Below, piece by piece: positions 23,672-32,216 of a stretch of 33,449 bases of DNA. How positions within the stretch are numbered: position 1 is the stretch's first letter; every line of letters begins with the position of its first letter. This DNA comes from an uncultured Flavobacteriales bacterium (GTDB lineage Bacteria > Bacteroidota > Bacteroidia > Flavobacteriales_D > Crocinitomicaceae), in the NCBI GenBank assembly GCA_913046365.1, contig CAJWRM010000028.1, positions 1 through 33,449 of the forward strand. Reading direction: 5' to 3'. Position numbers and translations under genes: made by a program. The notes under the pieces are model-generated. The model searched no databases, was not told the origin of the DNA, and saw nothing but the letters and a program-made list of their open reading frames with translations.

Positions 23672-25129
23672 ATGAGTACAGAGTCCAAGACATATACACT
23701 GACACAACTGCACGTATCCATCGAGAATTGGGTTAGGAAAACCTTTTCGGTTAAGCAGGTATGGATAACTTGTCAAATCGCCAAAGCAAATGAGAAGAAT
23801 GGCCATTATTATCTTGAGCTGGTAGATTCCAAAGATGGTTTAAGAACCGCTCAAGCCAAGGGCATGATCTGGCGAACAAGCTTTGATTCCATTCAAAAAC
23901 AACTCGCATCTTTTGACTTAAAAACAAGTGATGTTCTAAAAGAAGGTCTTGAAATAAAATGCCTTGTGACCGTTAATTTTCATAAAGTCTATGGAATGAG
24001 CCTTGTAATCAGTCAAATTGATCCTTCAATTTTATTGGGCGATATTGAAAAACAAAAGGCTGAAACGAGGATACGCCTTGAAAAAGAAGATTTATTCCCC
24101 CTGCAAAAGGAACTTTATTTCGGTCCTGTAATTAAGCGAATTGCTTTAATTGGATCGCCTGAAACTTCTGGTTTTGAAGATTTTATGAATGAGTTAATGA
24201 ATAATGACATCTTTACAAACTTCAAGGTTAAAATCTTTCCTGTTGGGGTCCAATCTCAAGAGGCAGTTGATGAAATAACAAACGCCATTCAAGAGGCCAA
24301 TTTATATGATGTTGATGCCATTGCTATTGTACGTGGAGGAGGCTCGAAAATGGACCTTCATATTTTTAATAGTTATTCAATTTGTTCTGCGGCTGCAAGC
24401 TCAAAAATTCCTATAGTTACGGGCATTGGTCATGAGTCGGATAACTGTCTTATCGACGAGGTCGCTCATACAAGTATGAAAACACCCACGGCTGCTGCAA
24501 AACTATTCTACATGAATATAGGTGTGTTTGCGTCAAGCTTATCAAATACAAGCAAGCATATTCAGCTTCAGGTTAGAGAATTGCTTTCCCAATCTTCAGG
24601 TGAGCTTCAGTTTTATTCTGGTATTCTTTATGAACGAGTCGATGAAATCATTCAGGTCAATGAATTGGCATTAAATAAGTTTGCCCGAAGTCTCCAGTAT
24701 AGTTTCAAAACATACCTTTCGGACACTCGAGAAGCTTTAAACGAATCGCTTCATCAATTGCAGTATGTGGTCTTTTCAAGTATTCAAATTGAACTTTCAC
24801 AACTAGACACCTTGGATAGTTTTTTAGGACGTACTATTGAGACTTATCTTCAAGAGATTGCGGCAAAGGAACTACGGCAAGTCAAGGATTTGCTTTTCAT
24901 TCGCGCTCAATTTGTGCTGCGTTCATCGCAAGACTATTTAGAGTTTTGCACACAAAAATTAGGATTAGTGGACCCCAATCAATTATTTGAAAAGGGATAT
25001 ACAATCTCTACAATCGATGGTAAAGACATCAATAACATAAAAGGAGAATTCATACAAAAGGAAATGACGACACATTCAAGCGGCTATAGTGTCCTGAGTA
25101 CGGTAAAAAAAATAATTAGAAAAAAATGA
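23672..25129 (+). CDS. xseA: Exodeoxyribonuclease VII large subunit
   Basis: 485 residues. ExoVII degrades single-stranded DNA from both ends into short oligonucleotides and acts in mismatch repair and damage tolerance. An N-terminal OB fold (about 5-115: TLTQLHVSIENWV, VWITCQIAKANEKNGHYYLEL) binds ssDNA. The catalytic domain contains RIALIGSPETSGFEDF, VRGGGSKMDLHIFNS (220-234) and TGIGHESDNCLIDEVAHTS (250-268) followed by KTPTAAA, the conserved signature of XseA. A long helical region and a C-terminal GYTISTIDGK segment follow. The stop overlaps xseB by four bases, as expected for two subunits of one enzyme. Confidence 0.95.
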   Translation: MSTESKTYTLTQLHVSIENWVRKTFSVKQVWITCQIAKANEKNGHYYLELVDSKDGLRTAQAKGMIWRTSFDSIQKQLASFDLKTSDVLKEGLEIKCLVTVNFHKVYGMSLVISQIDPSILLGDIEKQKAETRIRLEKEDLFPLQKELYFGPVIKRIALIGSPETSGFEDFMNELMNNDIFTNFKVKIFPVGVQSQEAVDEITNAIQEANLYDVDAIAIVRGGGSKMDLHIFNSYSICSAAASSKIPIVTGIGHESDNCLIDEVAHTSMKTPTAAAKLFYMNIGVFASSLSNTSKHIQLQVRELLSQSSGELQFYSGILYERVDEIIQVNELALNKFARSLQYSFKTYLSDTREALNESLHQLQYVVFSSIQIELSQLDTLDSFLGRTIETYLQEIAAKELRQVKDLLFIRAQFVLRSSQDYLEFCTQKLGLVDPNQLFEKGYTISTIDGKDINNIKGEFIQKEMTTHSSGYSVLSTVKKIIRKK

Positions 25130-25338
25130 CAAAACAAGAAATTAAAAACCTCAAATACGATGAAGCCCTTGATATGCTTAAGGAAATTTCTTTAAAGCTT
25201 GAAAACAAGGAGGTTTCAATTGATGATTTAACGGAGCAAGTAAAGCTCGCCAATAAGCTGTCTGAACATTGTAAAAGTAAGCTACAAGCGACTGAGGATG
25301 AAATTAAAAAGATCATTCAAACGGATGCTCCTGAATAA
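25126..25338 (+). CDS. xseB: Exodeoxyribonuclease VII small subunit
   Basis: 70 residues, typical XseB size. It is a helical protein with the pattern KYDEALDMLKEISLKLENKE followed by SIDDLTEQVKLANKL and a lysine-rich end, matching the family helices that wrap the XseA coiled coil; several copies bind one XseA. The start overlaps the xseA stop (ATGA). It ends 14 bp before a convergent gene. Confidence 0.93.
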   Translation: MTKQEIKNLKYDEALDMLKEISLKLENKEVSIDDLTEQVKLANKLSEHCKSKLQATEDEIKKIIQTDAPE

Positions 25339-25348
25339 AATATATTGA

Positions 25349-25365
25349 CTTCTTATTCTAAGAAG
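25349..25365. terminator. Small hairpin at the xseB / T9SS-gene convergence
   Basis: CTTCTTA-TTC-TAAGAAG is a perfect 7-bp stem lying across the stop codon of the minus-strand gene. There is no T-tract after it in either direction, so termination here is doubtful. Confidence 0.3.
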
Positions 25366-25964
25366 AGGGCTCTTCCGTTGATGATACTTTTGTTTGATTT
25401 ATTTTCGAGTGTGAAATAATAAAGACCGGACGAGATCATCGAGCTATCTAATATAAAACGATTGCTATTTGTCTGTTTTTTATAAATGACACTCCCAAAA
25501 TCATCAAAAACTTTTAGTTCAACGTCATTGTTGTTGGAATTATAAAAATATAATGATGAACTACTTGTGATTGGATGTGGTTTTAATAGGTAGCTGTTTG
25601 ATGGAATGAGCAAGACCTCGATACCAAGTACTTCGGAAAATTCCTGACCACCCAATAAGAGCTTGTAGTAATTAACCTGATTTGGCATTGGGTCTTCGTC
25701 AGTAAAAGTGTAAGCAACTGGGCTTGATAAATCACCACAAACGCCTTGAATATCTTCTATAAGACTAAAATTAACACTGTCCGCAGTCGAACTTCGGTAG
25801 ATTTGGATACCATTACAAATACTCCCTGATTTTATTGTCCAGGCCAAGAGGACTTTGCCTTGGTTCAGATCCAAAGCAAAATCATCAAGAATGGTTTGGC
25901 ATAGCGACATACCATATAGCACTGAAAATAATAGGGTCAATATTTGTTTCTTGAACTGATTCAT
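25353..25964 (-). CDS. Secreted protein with degenerate T9SS-type C-terminal domain
   Basis: 203 residues. The signal peptide is MNQFKKQILTLLFSVLYGMSLCQ. A fibronectin-III-like region (VLLAWTIKSGSICNGIQIYRS ... YTFTDEDPMPNQVNYYKLLLGGQ) has the typical core Trp and YYKL strands. A sorting-domain-like end follows, from LLKPHPITSSSSL through VFDDFGSVIYK to SSGLYYFTLENKS and a hydrophobic end FLE. The usual PNP turn is PHP here and the final strand is FLE rather than basic, so secretion by T9SS is likely but less certain than for the other cargo. Convergent with xseB; function unknown. Confidence 0.72.
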   Translation of the reverse strand: MNQFKKQILTLLFSVLYGMSLCQTILDDFALDLNQGKVLLAWTIKSGSICNGIQIYRSSTADSVNFSLIEDIQGVCGDLSSPVAYTFTDEDPMPNQVNYYKLLLGGQEFSEVLGIEVLLIPSNSYLLKPHPITSSSSLYFYNSNNNDVELKVFDDFGSVIYKKQTNSNRFILDSSMISSGLYYFTLENKSNKSIINGRALFLE

Positions 25965-26023
25965 TAGAATTATTTCTAAATTACCATAGATTATGATGAA
26001 TACAAAAAGAAGTCAAGACTTAA

Positions 26024-27415
<1,392 letters not shown>

Positions 27416-27416
27416 T

Positions 27417-28292
27417 ATGTCTACGTTGTTAGTTCTTGCAGGTGGCATAGGTAGCAGATACGGAGGTGATAAACAAATATCTGCTGTTGGGCCAAATGGC
27501 GAATTCATAATGGAATATGCCATATATGATGCGATTAACAATGGCTTTAAGAACATTATTATTCTCTCTTCGGCCCAATTTATTCCTTCCCTAAAGAAAA
27601 AGCTATCCTACCTCCTGAATCGTGTTTCTTTACATTTTGTTGATCAACATAAAAATGATATAAATTATCCGAATTATCGTAAAAAACCTTGGGGTACGGC
27701 ACATGCGGTATGGGCTTGTCGAAAAAAGATTAAGGGATACTTTTTAGTAGTAAATGCAGATGATTTTTATGGAGGTGAAACTTTTCAAATCGCGAATGCT
27801 GTTTTTAACGAAGTGCAACTTAATAAGGTTGGGTTAATTACCTTCTGCCTGAAAAACACTTTGTCTCATAATGGAGGTGTTTCAAGAGGGCTTTGTATCA
27901 TAAATAAAACTCGATTATTAGCCGTTAGTGAGCACACCAATATCGCTCAGCATAAAATGAATATAACATCGAATGAGTCTATTGGACCATTAATCGGGAA
28001 TACTCAAGTCTCAATGAATTGCTGGATACTTCACTCGAATATATTCTTTGCTCTTGATAACTATTTTCAACAATTTTATTTGAAGTATGCAAAAGATTCT
28101 CATGCGGAGTGTGGATTACCAGATTTTATACAATCTGAAATTGAAAACGGTAAGCGGTATAATGTATATTTAAACAAGTCAAAGTGGTTTGGTTTGACCC
28201 ATCCAGGTGACTTAGAATGGTGTAGGTATGAAGTTAAGTGCAGAGTAGAGGAGGGGAGCTACCCAAAAATATTATCAAGTACCTATGAATAA
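27417..28292 (+). CDS. Sugar-1-phosphate nucleotidyltransferase
   Basis: 291 residues from the ATG at 27417, one base after the GH109 stop; a longer in-frame start at 27309 lies inside that gene and precedes no conserved sequence. The nucleotide-binding signature is LAGGIGSRYGGDKQ (7-20), followed by GPNGEFIMEYAIYDAI, WGTAHAVWA (92-100) and the metal-binding VNADDFYGG (112-120). The C-terminal part has HAECGLPDFI. This fits a Bacteroidota family of stand-alone NTP transferases commonly found beside NahK-type kinases. The expected reaction is sugar-1-phosphate plus UTP (or another NTP) to nucleotide sugar and PPi. The exact sugar and nucleotide are not readable from sequence. Overlaps the kinase gene by eight bases. 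Confidence 0.84.
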   Translation: MSTLLVLAGGIGSRYGGDKQISAVGPNGEFIMEYAIYDAINNGFKNIIILSSAQFIPSLKKKLSYLLNRVSLHFVDQHKNDINYPNYRKKPWGTAHAVWACRKKIKGYFLVVNADDFYGGETFQIANAVFNEVQLNKVGLITFCLKNTLSHNGGVSRGLCIINKTRLLAVSEHTNIAQHKMNITSNESIGPLIGNTQVSMNCWILHSNIFFALDNYFQQFYLKYAKDSHAECGLPDFIQSEIENGKRYNVYLNKSKWFGLTHPGDLEWCRYEVKCRVEEGSYPKILSSTYE

Positions 28293-29316
28293 TCGGAAAC
28301 AAATCGCATCCAAGTTTTTGACTAATACAGGGTCTATGGTAAAGGCAATAGAACCAATTAATAATGGCTTGATTAATTCAACATTTAAGGTGCAAGATGA
28401 CGAAAACAACTTTTTTATCCTACAAAAAATAAACTCATCGGTTTTTAAGTATCCATTTGACCTTGCTCATAATTTATTGATCTTAAAAGAGAATATTGAG
28501 TTACATTGTGTAAAACTCATTATACCTGACTACCTAAGCTTTAAAAACAAACTCATTATTGAGCATGAATCAACATTTTGGAGAATGTATCGGTATATTC
28601 CAGGAATAGTTTTTGACAAATCAAAGAATAATACCATGTCAAAATCTGCAGCTATGGCTTTGGGTAGATTTCATAATCTCAGTGCATATATGCCACTCAA
28701 GACATTCAGAAATCCTATTGAAAATTTTACGAATTTTCAGTTTCGACTATCAGAGTTGCGGCGAGCATTAAAAGAAGGTGTTGACTCGCGGATTAGTAAA
28801 ACGAAGTATTTTCATTCTGAATTGATAAATCACATAGGCATTATCGAAGATTATTGCGTTGTTGAGAAAAATGTTCCTAAACGTTTGATCCATGGTGATC
28901 CAAAAATATCAAATTTTATATTTGATCATTGCGGAGAAAATATTATTGCTATCATCGATTTAGATACAATAGGTCAGGGGTCTATTTTGTATGATTTTGG
29001 TGATATGGTTCGTTCATTTTCGAATCGAAACCTTGAATCACTACAAAATGATACGAATATTCTAAATAAACAGGCTCTAAAGTCAATTATAGATGGGTAT
29101 CTTGTTTCGACAGATGGTTTTTTAACCAAACTTGAGCGTGATTCATTGCTGCTTTCAGCAAAGGCAGTTTCTCTTGTGCAGTGTATTCGTTTTTATACGG
29201 ATTATCTAATGGGAGATGTATATTACAACACTAAAAATAACGATGAGAATATGGGCAGAGCTAAAAATCAGTTTCAATTGTTTTGTGAATTAAACGATTT
29301 AAATCTTAAATTTTAA
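28285..29316 (+). CDS. NahK-like N-acetylhexosamine 1-kinase (aminoglycoside phosphotransferase fold)
   Basis: 343 residues. The N-terminal lobe has INNGLINSTFKV (25-36) and FFILQKINSSVFKYP (43-57), the pattern of the NahK branch of the APH fold. The catalytic loop is LIHGDPKISNFIFD (201-214), with Asp205 as likely base. The metal/recognition motif is IIDLDTIGQGSILYDFGDMVR (223-243; key residues D225 or D226, D228 and the YDFGD run). Bifidobacterium NahK phosphorylates GlcNAc and GalNAc at C1 without the usual C6 route. An AmgK-like role on MurNAc is possible, but the sequence around the P-loop lacks the SGSNRRYYR pattern I know from AmgK. Cytoplasmic. Together with the upstream nucleotidyltransferase it would convert free amino sugar to nucleotide sugar. 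A bidirectional terminator follows. Confidence 0.82.
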   Translation: MNNRKQIASKFLTNTGSMVKAIEPINNGLINSTFKVQDDENNFFILQKINSSVFKYPFDLAHNLLILKENIELHCVKLIIPDYLSFKNKLIIEHESTFWRMYRYIPGIVFDKSKNNTMSKSAAMALGRFHNLSAYMPLKTFRNPIENFTNFQFRLSELRRALKEGVDSRISKTKYFHSELINHIGIIEDYCVVEKNVPKRLIHGDPKISNFIFDHCGENIIAIIDLDTIGQGSILYDFGDMVRSFSNRNLESLQNDTNILNKQALKSIIDGYLVSTDGFLTKLERDSLLLSAKAVSLVQCIRFYTDYLMGDVYYNTKNNDENMGRAKNQFQLFCELNDLNLKF

Positions 29317-29330
29317 AGTAATTCTACTGC

Positions 29331-29358
29331 AAAAAAAAACCTCCCATTTGGGAGGTTT
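29331..29358. terminator. Bidirectional terminator between the kinase and the Ala/Glu-rich lipoprotein
   Basis: AAACCTCCC (29337-29345), loop ATTT, GGGAGGTTT (29350-29358), with ten A on the plus side (29330-29339 region) giving a strong U-tract for the minus-strand gene. It lies 20-odd bp from both convergent stop codons. Confidence 0.82.
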
Positions 29359-29379
29359 CGAATTTCTTTAAGAAATATC

Positions 29380-29607
29380 TTACTCAGCAGCTTCTTCAGT
29401 AGCTTCTTCAGCAGCAGCATCTTCAGTTGCAGCAGGAGCTTCTTCAGCAGCTTCTTCAGCAGCTTCTTCAGCTGGAGCTTCTTCAGCAGCAGCATCTTCC
29501 GTTCCTTCTTCTGTAGCAGCTTCTTCTGAAGCGTTACCTGAAGCATCACCACAAGACGTAAATGTAAACGCTGCAGCAACAAATAATAAAGCAAATAACT
29601 TTTTCAT
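29380..29607 (-). CDS. Small Ala/Glu-rich lipoprotein
   Basis: 75 residues. Signal MKKLFALLFVAAAFTFTS with lipobox cysteine 19 (FTSCGDASGNASEE). After the cysteine the mature part is almost only Ala, Glu, Thr and Pro (EEAAEEAP, DAAAEEAT), so it is an acidic, disordered tail with no fold. It is a real gene rather than a low-complexity artefact: it has a classic lipoprotein signal, a perfect -7 element upstream (plus-strand CAAATATA at 29634-29641), a strong terminator downstream, and its N-terminus matches the divergent lipoprotein at 29863 (TSCGDASxNASE). The frame antisense or out of phase to it is Leu/Lys-rich only because of the repeats. Possible envelope spacer or cation-binding coat protein; function unknown. 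Confidence 0.8.
   Translation of the reverse strand: MKKLFALLFVAAAFTFTSCGDASGNASEEAATEEGTEDAAAEEAPAEEAAEEAAEEAPAATEDAAAEEATEEAAE
29439..29474 (-). repeat. 12-bp tandem repeat inside the Ala/Glu-rich lipoprotein
   Basis: Three head-to-tail copies of CTTCTTCAGCAG (the last with one mismatch) encode EEAA-like units. The unit length is a multiple of three, so slippage would change tail length without shifting the frame. Scattered related units extend over 29386-29500. Confidence 0.8.
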
Positions 29608-29633
29608 AATATGTTTTTTTAAATAATTCGGAA

Positions 29634-29641
29634 CAAATATA
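29634..29641 (-). promoter_or_regulatory. -7 promoter element of the Ala/Glu-rich lipoprotein
   Basis: CAAATATA on plus reads TATATTTG on minus, a perfect TAnnTTTG box 27 bp upstream of the ATG at 29607. No clear -33 box. Confidence 0.5.
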
Positions 29642-29862
29642 GCTTTTTCTTCCTTTGGTTTTAACGTATATTAGCTTTATTGCCTTAATTTTTGCTTTTT
29701 TTAACATGCTTTTATCGACGGCTTAATGTTCAAAACCATTGTTTAAAATTATCTTATTTGGTCGATTCAAATAAACTCAGCTTGTGAGGATCCATTCCAT
29801 TGTGTTGATTTTCAAAAATAATTTTTAGTTTAGATAAAATTATAAATTATAAATTATTGATT

Positions 29863-30222
29863 ATGAAAAAGTTATTATTACTCCCACTAGTGATGGGAAT
29901 GGTGCTTACGTCATGTGGTGACGCAAGTGAAAATGCATCAGAAGATGCCTCGTCTGAGCAAGCTGTTGCTTCTGGAGATAAATCATTTTGTGACTGTATG
30001 GAGATTGCCTCAAACGATCCTGAAATGGAGGAGGCGCCTGCGGGCTGTGAATGGATCGACGAATTAACTGATGAAGAAGGAGAAAAAGCGTTAAGAGCTG
30101 CTTTGGATGACTGTCCAGATAATTTACCAGAAGGTATGGTGGATATGCTGAATGCGGCGGATGAATTAGAGGATATGGTTGATGATCTTGATGCTGAATT
30201 AGAAGATATGGATGAGGAATAA
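29863..30222 (+). CDS. Small acidic lipoprotein, relative of the divergent neighbour
   Basis: 119 residues from the ATG at 29863 (a TTG six bases earlier is unneeded). Signal MKKLLLLPLVMGMVLTS, lipobox cysteine 18, then GDASENASEDASSEQ, very close to the start of the lipoprotein at 29380-29607. Unlike that one, it has a folded-looking domain: FCDCMEIASNDPEME, APAGCEWIDELTDEEG, LDDCPDN, with four cysteines that could form disulfides. An acidic C-terminus (DLDAELEDMDEE) follows. The Cys-rich CxCxE...C...C arrangement recurs in small Bacteroidota lipoproteins of unknown role. Divergent from its relative over a 255-bp spacer that is AT-rich with TTATAAA-type repeats (29839-29857). A terminator follows. 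Confidence 0.78.
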   Translation: MKKLLLLPLVMGMVLTSCGDASENASEDASSEQAVASGDKSFCDCMEIASNDPEMEEAPAGCEWIDELTDEEGEKALRAALDDCPDNLPEGMVDMLNAADELEDMVDDLDAELEDMDEE

Positions 30223-30246
30223 ACCTAACTTCTTATCATTAAACAC

Positions 30247-30271
30247 AAAGCCCTTTCAAAGGGCTTTTTTT
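30247..30271 (+). terminator. Rho-independent terminator of the acidic lipoprotein gene
   Basis: AAAGCCC (30247-30253), loop TTTCAAA (which may pair further), GGGCTTT (30261-30267), followed by more T to 30271. It lies 25 bp after the stop and just ahead of a convergent gene. Confidence 0.82.
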
Positions 30272-30282
30272 ATGCCCCTTAT

Positions 30283-31392
30283 TTATTCAACGATGAATTT
30301 TTGTGAACAATACCCAGTAATTAATAGGTAAGCTCCTGATGCAAACCCTCGTAAATCAATTAAATCTGTTGTGCCGCTTAAAACACCAGTCAAAATCTCT
30401 TTGCCATCCAAAGTTAAGACTCTAAAATCTGTAGTTTCGTTATTGGCTTTTTGAACTATTAAATCACCCTGTGTAGGATTCGGAGATAAGCTAAAGCTCA
30501 ATTCCAATTCATTTTCATCTATTGCTGCAGTTGTTCCGTTGATGTCATACCTTGAAAAGAATTTCCAAATTTCAATATTTGAGCTAATATCATAATTACC
30601 AAACGCTCCTGGCCAATCATGCCCCCCATTATAAACTTTAAATAGCTCGACTGTGGTTCCATTTGTTCCGCCATCATATACGAAATGGTCGACCGTTGTT
30701 CCATCTCCTGAGTTTATATCGGGTATTGGCGTCTGCGATGGGGTTGTGTTGCAGTTATTGTAGTTTACCCAATAGTTTAGCACATTATCGATACCCTCAG
30801 CAAATGGCCCGCCCTCATAGGGAACAGTACCGTCATCAGTACCGTGAATTTGTAGAACAGGGGTAGGATGGTTAGGGCTGCAAGAACCAAAAGTTGAAGG
30901 GGACATAGAGCCTGTGACAGAGGCAATCGCAGCAATTTTATCACTCAGCTGGCACGCCAAAAGGAAGCTCATGAATCCACCATTGGACATTCCAGTAGAG
31001 TATATTCGGTCATTATTTAGATTGTAATTATCATTGACATAGTCTATCATGTCTTCAACGAAGGCAACATCATCAACGCTACTTGATCCCCAACCTACAT
31101 TCCAATGAGGTGTACCGAAGAAATCCTGTGTTCCTTGAGGATGAATTAAAATAAATCCAGCGGTATCGGCAACGGGTCTAAATCCCGTATAAGATATATT
31201 AGCGCTAGCCGAGCTTCCATATCCATGTAAACAAAAAACTAGTGGGGCAGGGGTATTTTCATCATAAATATCCGGAACATACAAAAAGAAATCACGATCA
31301 ACGCCGCCTGAACTTATTGTGATACTTTGTGTTTGTTGCGCAAGTATAAGTGTTGAAGTAAATAAGAAGAGTAGTATAGAGATTATTTTCAT
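30283..31392 (-). CDS. Secreted PHB-depolymerase-family esterase (CE1-like alpha/beta hydrolase) with T9SS domain
   Basis: 369 residues. Signal peptide MKIISILLFLFTSTLILAQ, catalytic domain about 20-285, sorting domain from about 298. The opening GVDRDFFLYVPDIYD and LVFCLHGYGSSA (oxyanion region) are typical of the esterase-PHB-depolymerase/LpqC/feruloyl-esterase group. Triad: Ser136 in STGMSNGGF, Asp187 in HGTDDGTVPY and His258 in GGHDWPG, all present. The C-terminal domain has LSPNPTQGDLIV, RVLTLDGKEI and GFASGAYLLITG, then a short end. Such enzymes de-esterify polymers (PHB, feruloylated or acetylated polysaccharides); the substrate is not determinable here. A surface or secreted location is inferred from the T9SS domain. 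Confidence 0.87.
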   Translation of the reverse strand: MKIISILLFLFTSTLILAQQTQSITISSGGVDRDFFLYVPDIYDENTPAPLVFCLHGYGSSASANISYTGFRPVADTAGFILIHPQGTQDFFGTPHWNVGWGSSSVDDVAFVEDMIDYVNDNYNLNNDRIYSTGMSNGGFMSFLLACQLSDKIAAIASVTGSMSPSTFGSCSPNHPTPVLQIHGTDDGTVPYEGGPFAEGIDNVLNYWVNYNNCNTTPSQTPIPDINSGDGTTVDHFVYDGGTNGTTVELFKVYNGGHDWPGAFGNYDISSNIEIWKFFSRYDINGTTAAIDENELELSFSLSPNPTQGDLIVQKANNETTDFRVLTLDGKEILTGVLSGTTDLIDLRGFASGAYLLITGYCSQKFIVE

Positions 31393-31448
31393 GAATTTTG
31401 GTTTTGTATAAAGTTACAATATTCCAATGAAGTGAAGGTTTAGTGCAT

Positions 31449-31478
31449 AAAAAAAGAGGTCAATTGACCTCTTTTTTT
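31449..31478. terminator. Terminator of tRNA-Asn, perfect 30-bp palindrome
   Basis: Seven A, GAGGTCAA, TTGACCTC, seven T: every base pairs with its mirror. It begins one base beyond the tRNA discriminator position on the minus strand and also faces the esterase promoter region, so it can stop transcription in both directions. Confidence 0.8.
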
Positions 31479-31479
31479 G

Positions 31480-31553
31480 CTCTTCCTCTTGGGCTCGAAC
31501 CAAGGACCCTCTGATTAACAGTCAGATGCTCTAACCAACTGAGCTAAGGAAGA
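31480..31553 (-). tRNA. tRNA-Asn (anticodon GTT)
   Basis: 74 bases on the minus strand. Acceptor TCTTCCT/AGGAAGA gives seven perfect pairs, the D arm is GCTCAGTTGGTTAGAGC, the anticodon stem TCTGA/TCAGA encloses loop CTGTTAA (anticodon GTT), the T stem is CTTGG/CCAAG with loop TTCGAGC, and the discriminator is G. No encoded CCA. Confidence 0.97.
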
Positions 31554-31564
31554 ATTTCGGAATG

Positions 31565-31595
31565 CAAATATAAGAGATTTTTTAAACGGAGAAAA
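31565..31595 (-). promoter_or_regulatory. Promoter of tRNA-Asn
   Basis: Plus-strand CAAATATA at 31565-31572 reads TATATTTG on minus (perfect -7). After exactly 19 bp comes TTTT (31592-31595), three of four bases of the -33 TTTG. The -7 box ends 11 bases before the mature tRNA, the same geometry as at tRNA-Arg. Confidence 0.6.
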
Positions 31596-31611
31596 TGGAT
31601 TTTAAAAAAAA

Positions 31612-32037
31612 TTAAAATTCCTCCTCATGAATTGAGAAATCATGGACCGCATTAGAGGATGTTTCTCCGGATTCAGAGATGTTCATTTCTTCTTTAGAGG
31701 TAGTTCGTAAAATATTCGTCTTGGATATGTTTAATCGTATTTCAGACCGTACTGTTTGATCTTCATGTAAATATCCTTTTGAGAATGGTGTACCGATGAG
31801 ATCGACTAGGGTTCCCTTTTTCAGGTAGTCAACTATTTTCATGTTGGCACCTTCTTTTTTCCAAATGGTACAATTGACCCAAGTTGTTTTTGTTTTTAAA
31901 ACACCTGTTCTTTTGTCTTTCCAATTTTTATTATGCGCGACGGGAAAATTAATGGCTACGATTCCATTATCCATACTTTTTACATCTGCATCCTTACCGA
32001 TATTACCGATAAGGCGCGTTTCAAAAACAGTTGCCAT
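31612..32037 (-). CDS. Single-stranded DNA-binding protein
   Basis: 141 residues with one OB fold (about 1-110): ETRLIGNIGKDADVK, NFPVAHNKNW, TWVNCTIWKKEG and IVDYLKKGTLVDLIGTPF, then RLNISKTNILRT. A short linker and an acidic end (DFSIHEEEF) resemble the SSB C-terminal tip that recruits repair and replication partners, though it ends EEF rather than the classic DDIPF. It coats ssDNA during replication and repair as a tetramer. It may be the main or an accessory SSB; the genome may hold more than one, so no symbol is assigned. It is separated from MutS2 by a 179-bp spacer. Confidence 0.9.
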   Translation of the reverse strand: MATVFETRLIGNIGKDADVKSMDNGIVAINFPVAHNKNWKDKRTGVLKTKTTWVNCTIWKKEGANMKIVDYLKKGTLVDLIGTPFSKGYLHEDQTVRSEIRLNISKTNILRTTSKEEMNISESGETSSNAVHDFSIHEEEF

Positions 32038-32216
32038 GATTTAGAGTTATAGTGTTTAGCTATAGCAATTTACGCATTAATTTGCGTTTTGAATGCTAAA
32101 ATTGAAAGTTTTTATCTAGAAAATCCGGATATTCAATCTGAGCCTAGTGAAATTAAACTGTTAATAAACAGCGAATTAAAGTGTTTAAGCAACTTTAAAA
32201 ACTACGTTAATAAGAC

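Noticed and set aside
22389-23806. Several minus-strand frames of 64-85 codons opposite rmuC
   Set aside because: All are shadows of the RmuC coiled coil and core, Phe/Ser-rich with no motifs.
25349-25365. Rho-independent terminator for xseB
   Set aside because: Perfect stem but no T-tract in either direction; kept only as a low-confidence hairpin.
28285-29316. AmgK/MurU peptidoglycan-recycling pair
   Set aside because: The kinase N-terminus matches NahK (ILQKIN...VF) rather than AmgK, and a GH109 enzyme is the third member. Not excluded, but less likely.
29313-29594. 93-codon Leu/Lys-rich minus-strand frame
   Set aside because: Out-of-phase reading of the Ala/Glu repeat gene; composition comes from the GAAGAAGCTGCT repeats and there is no signal or start context.
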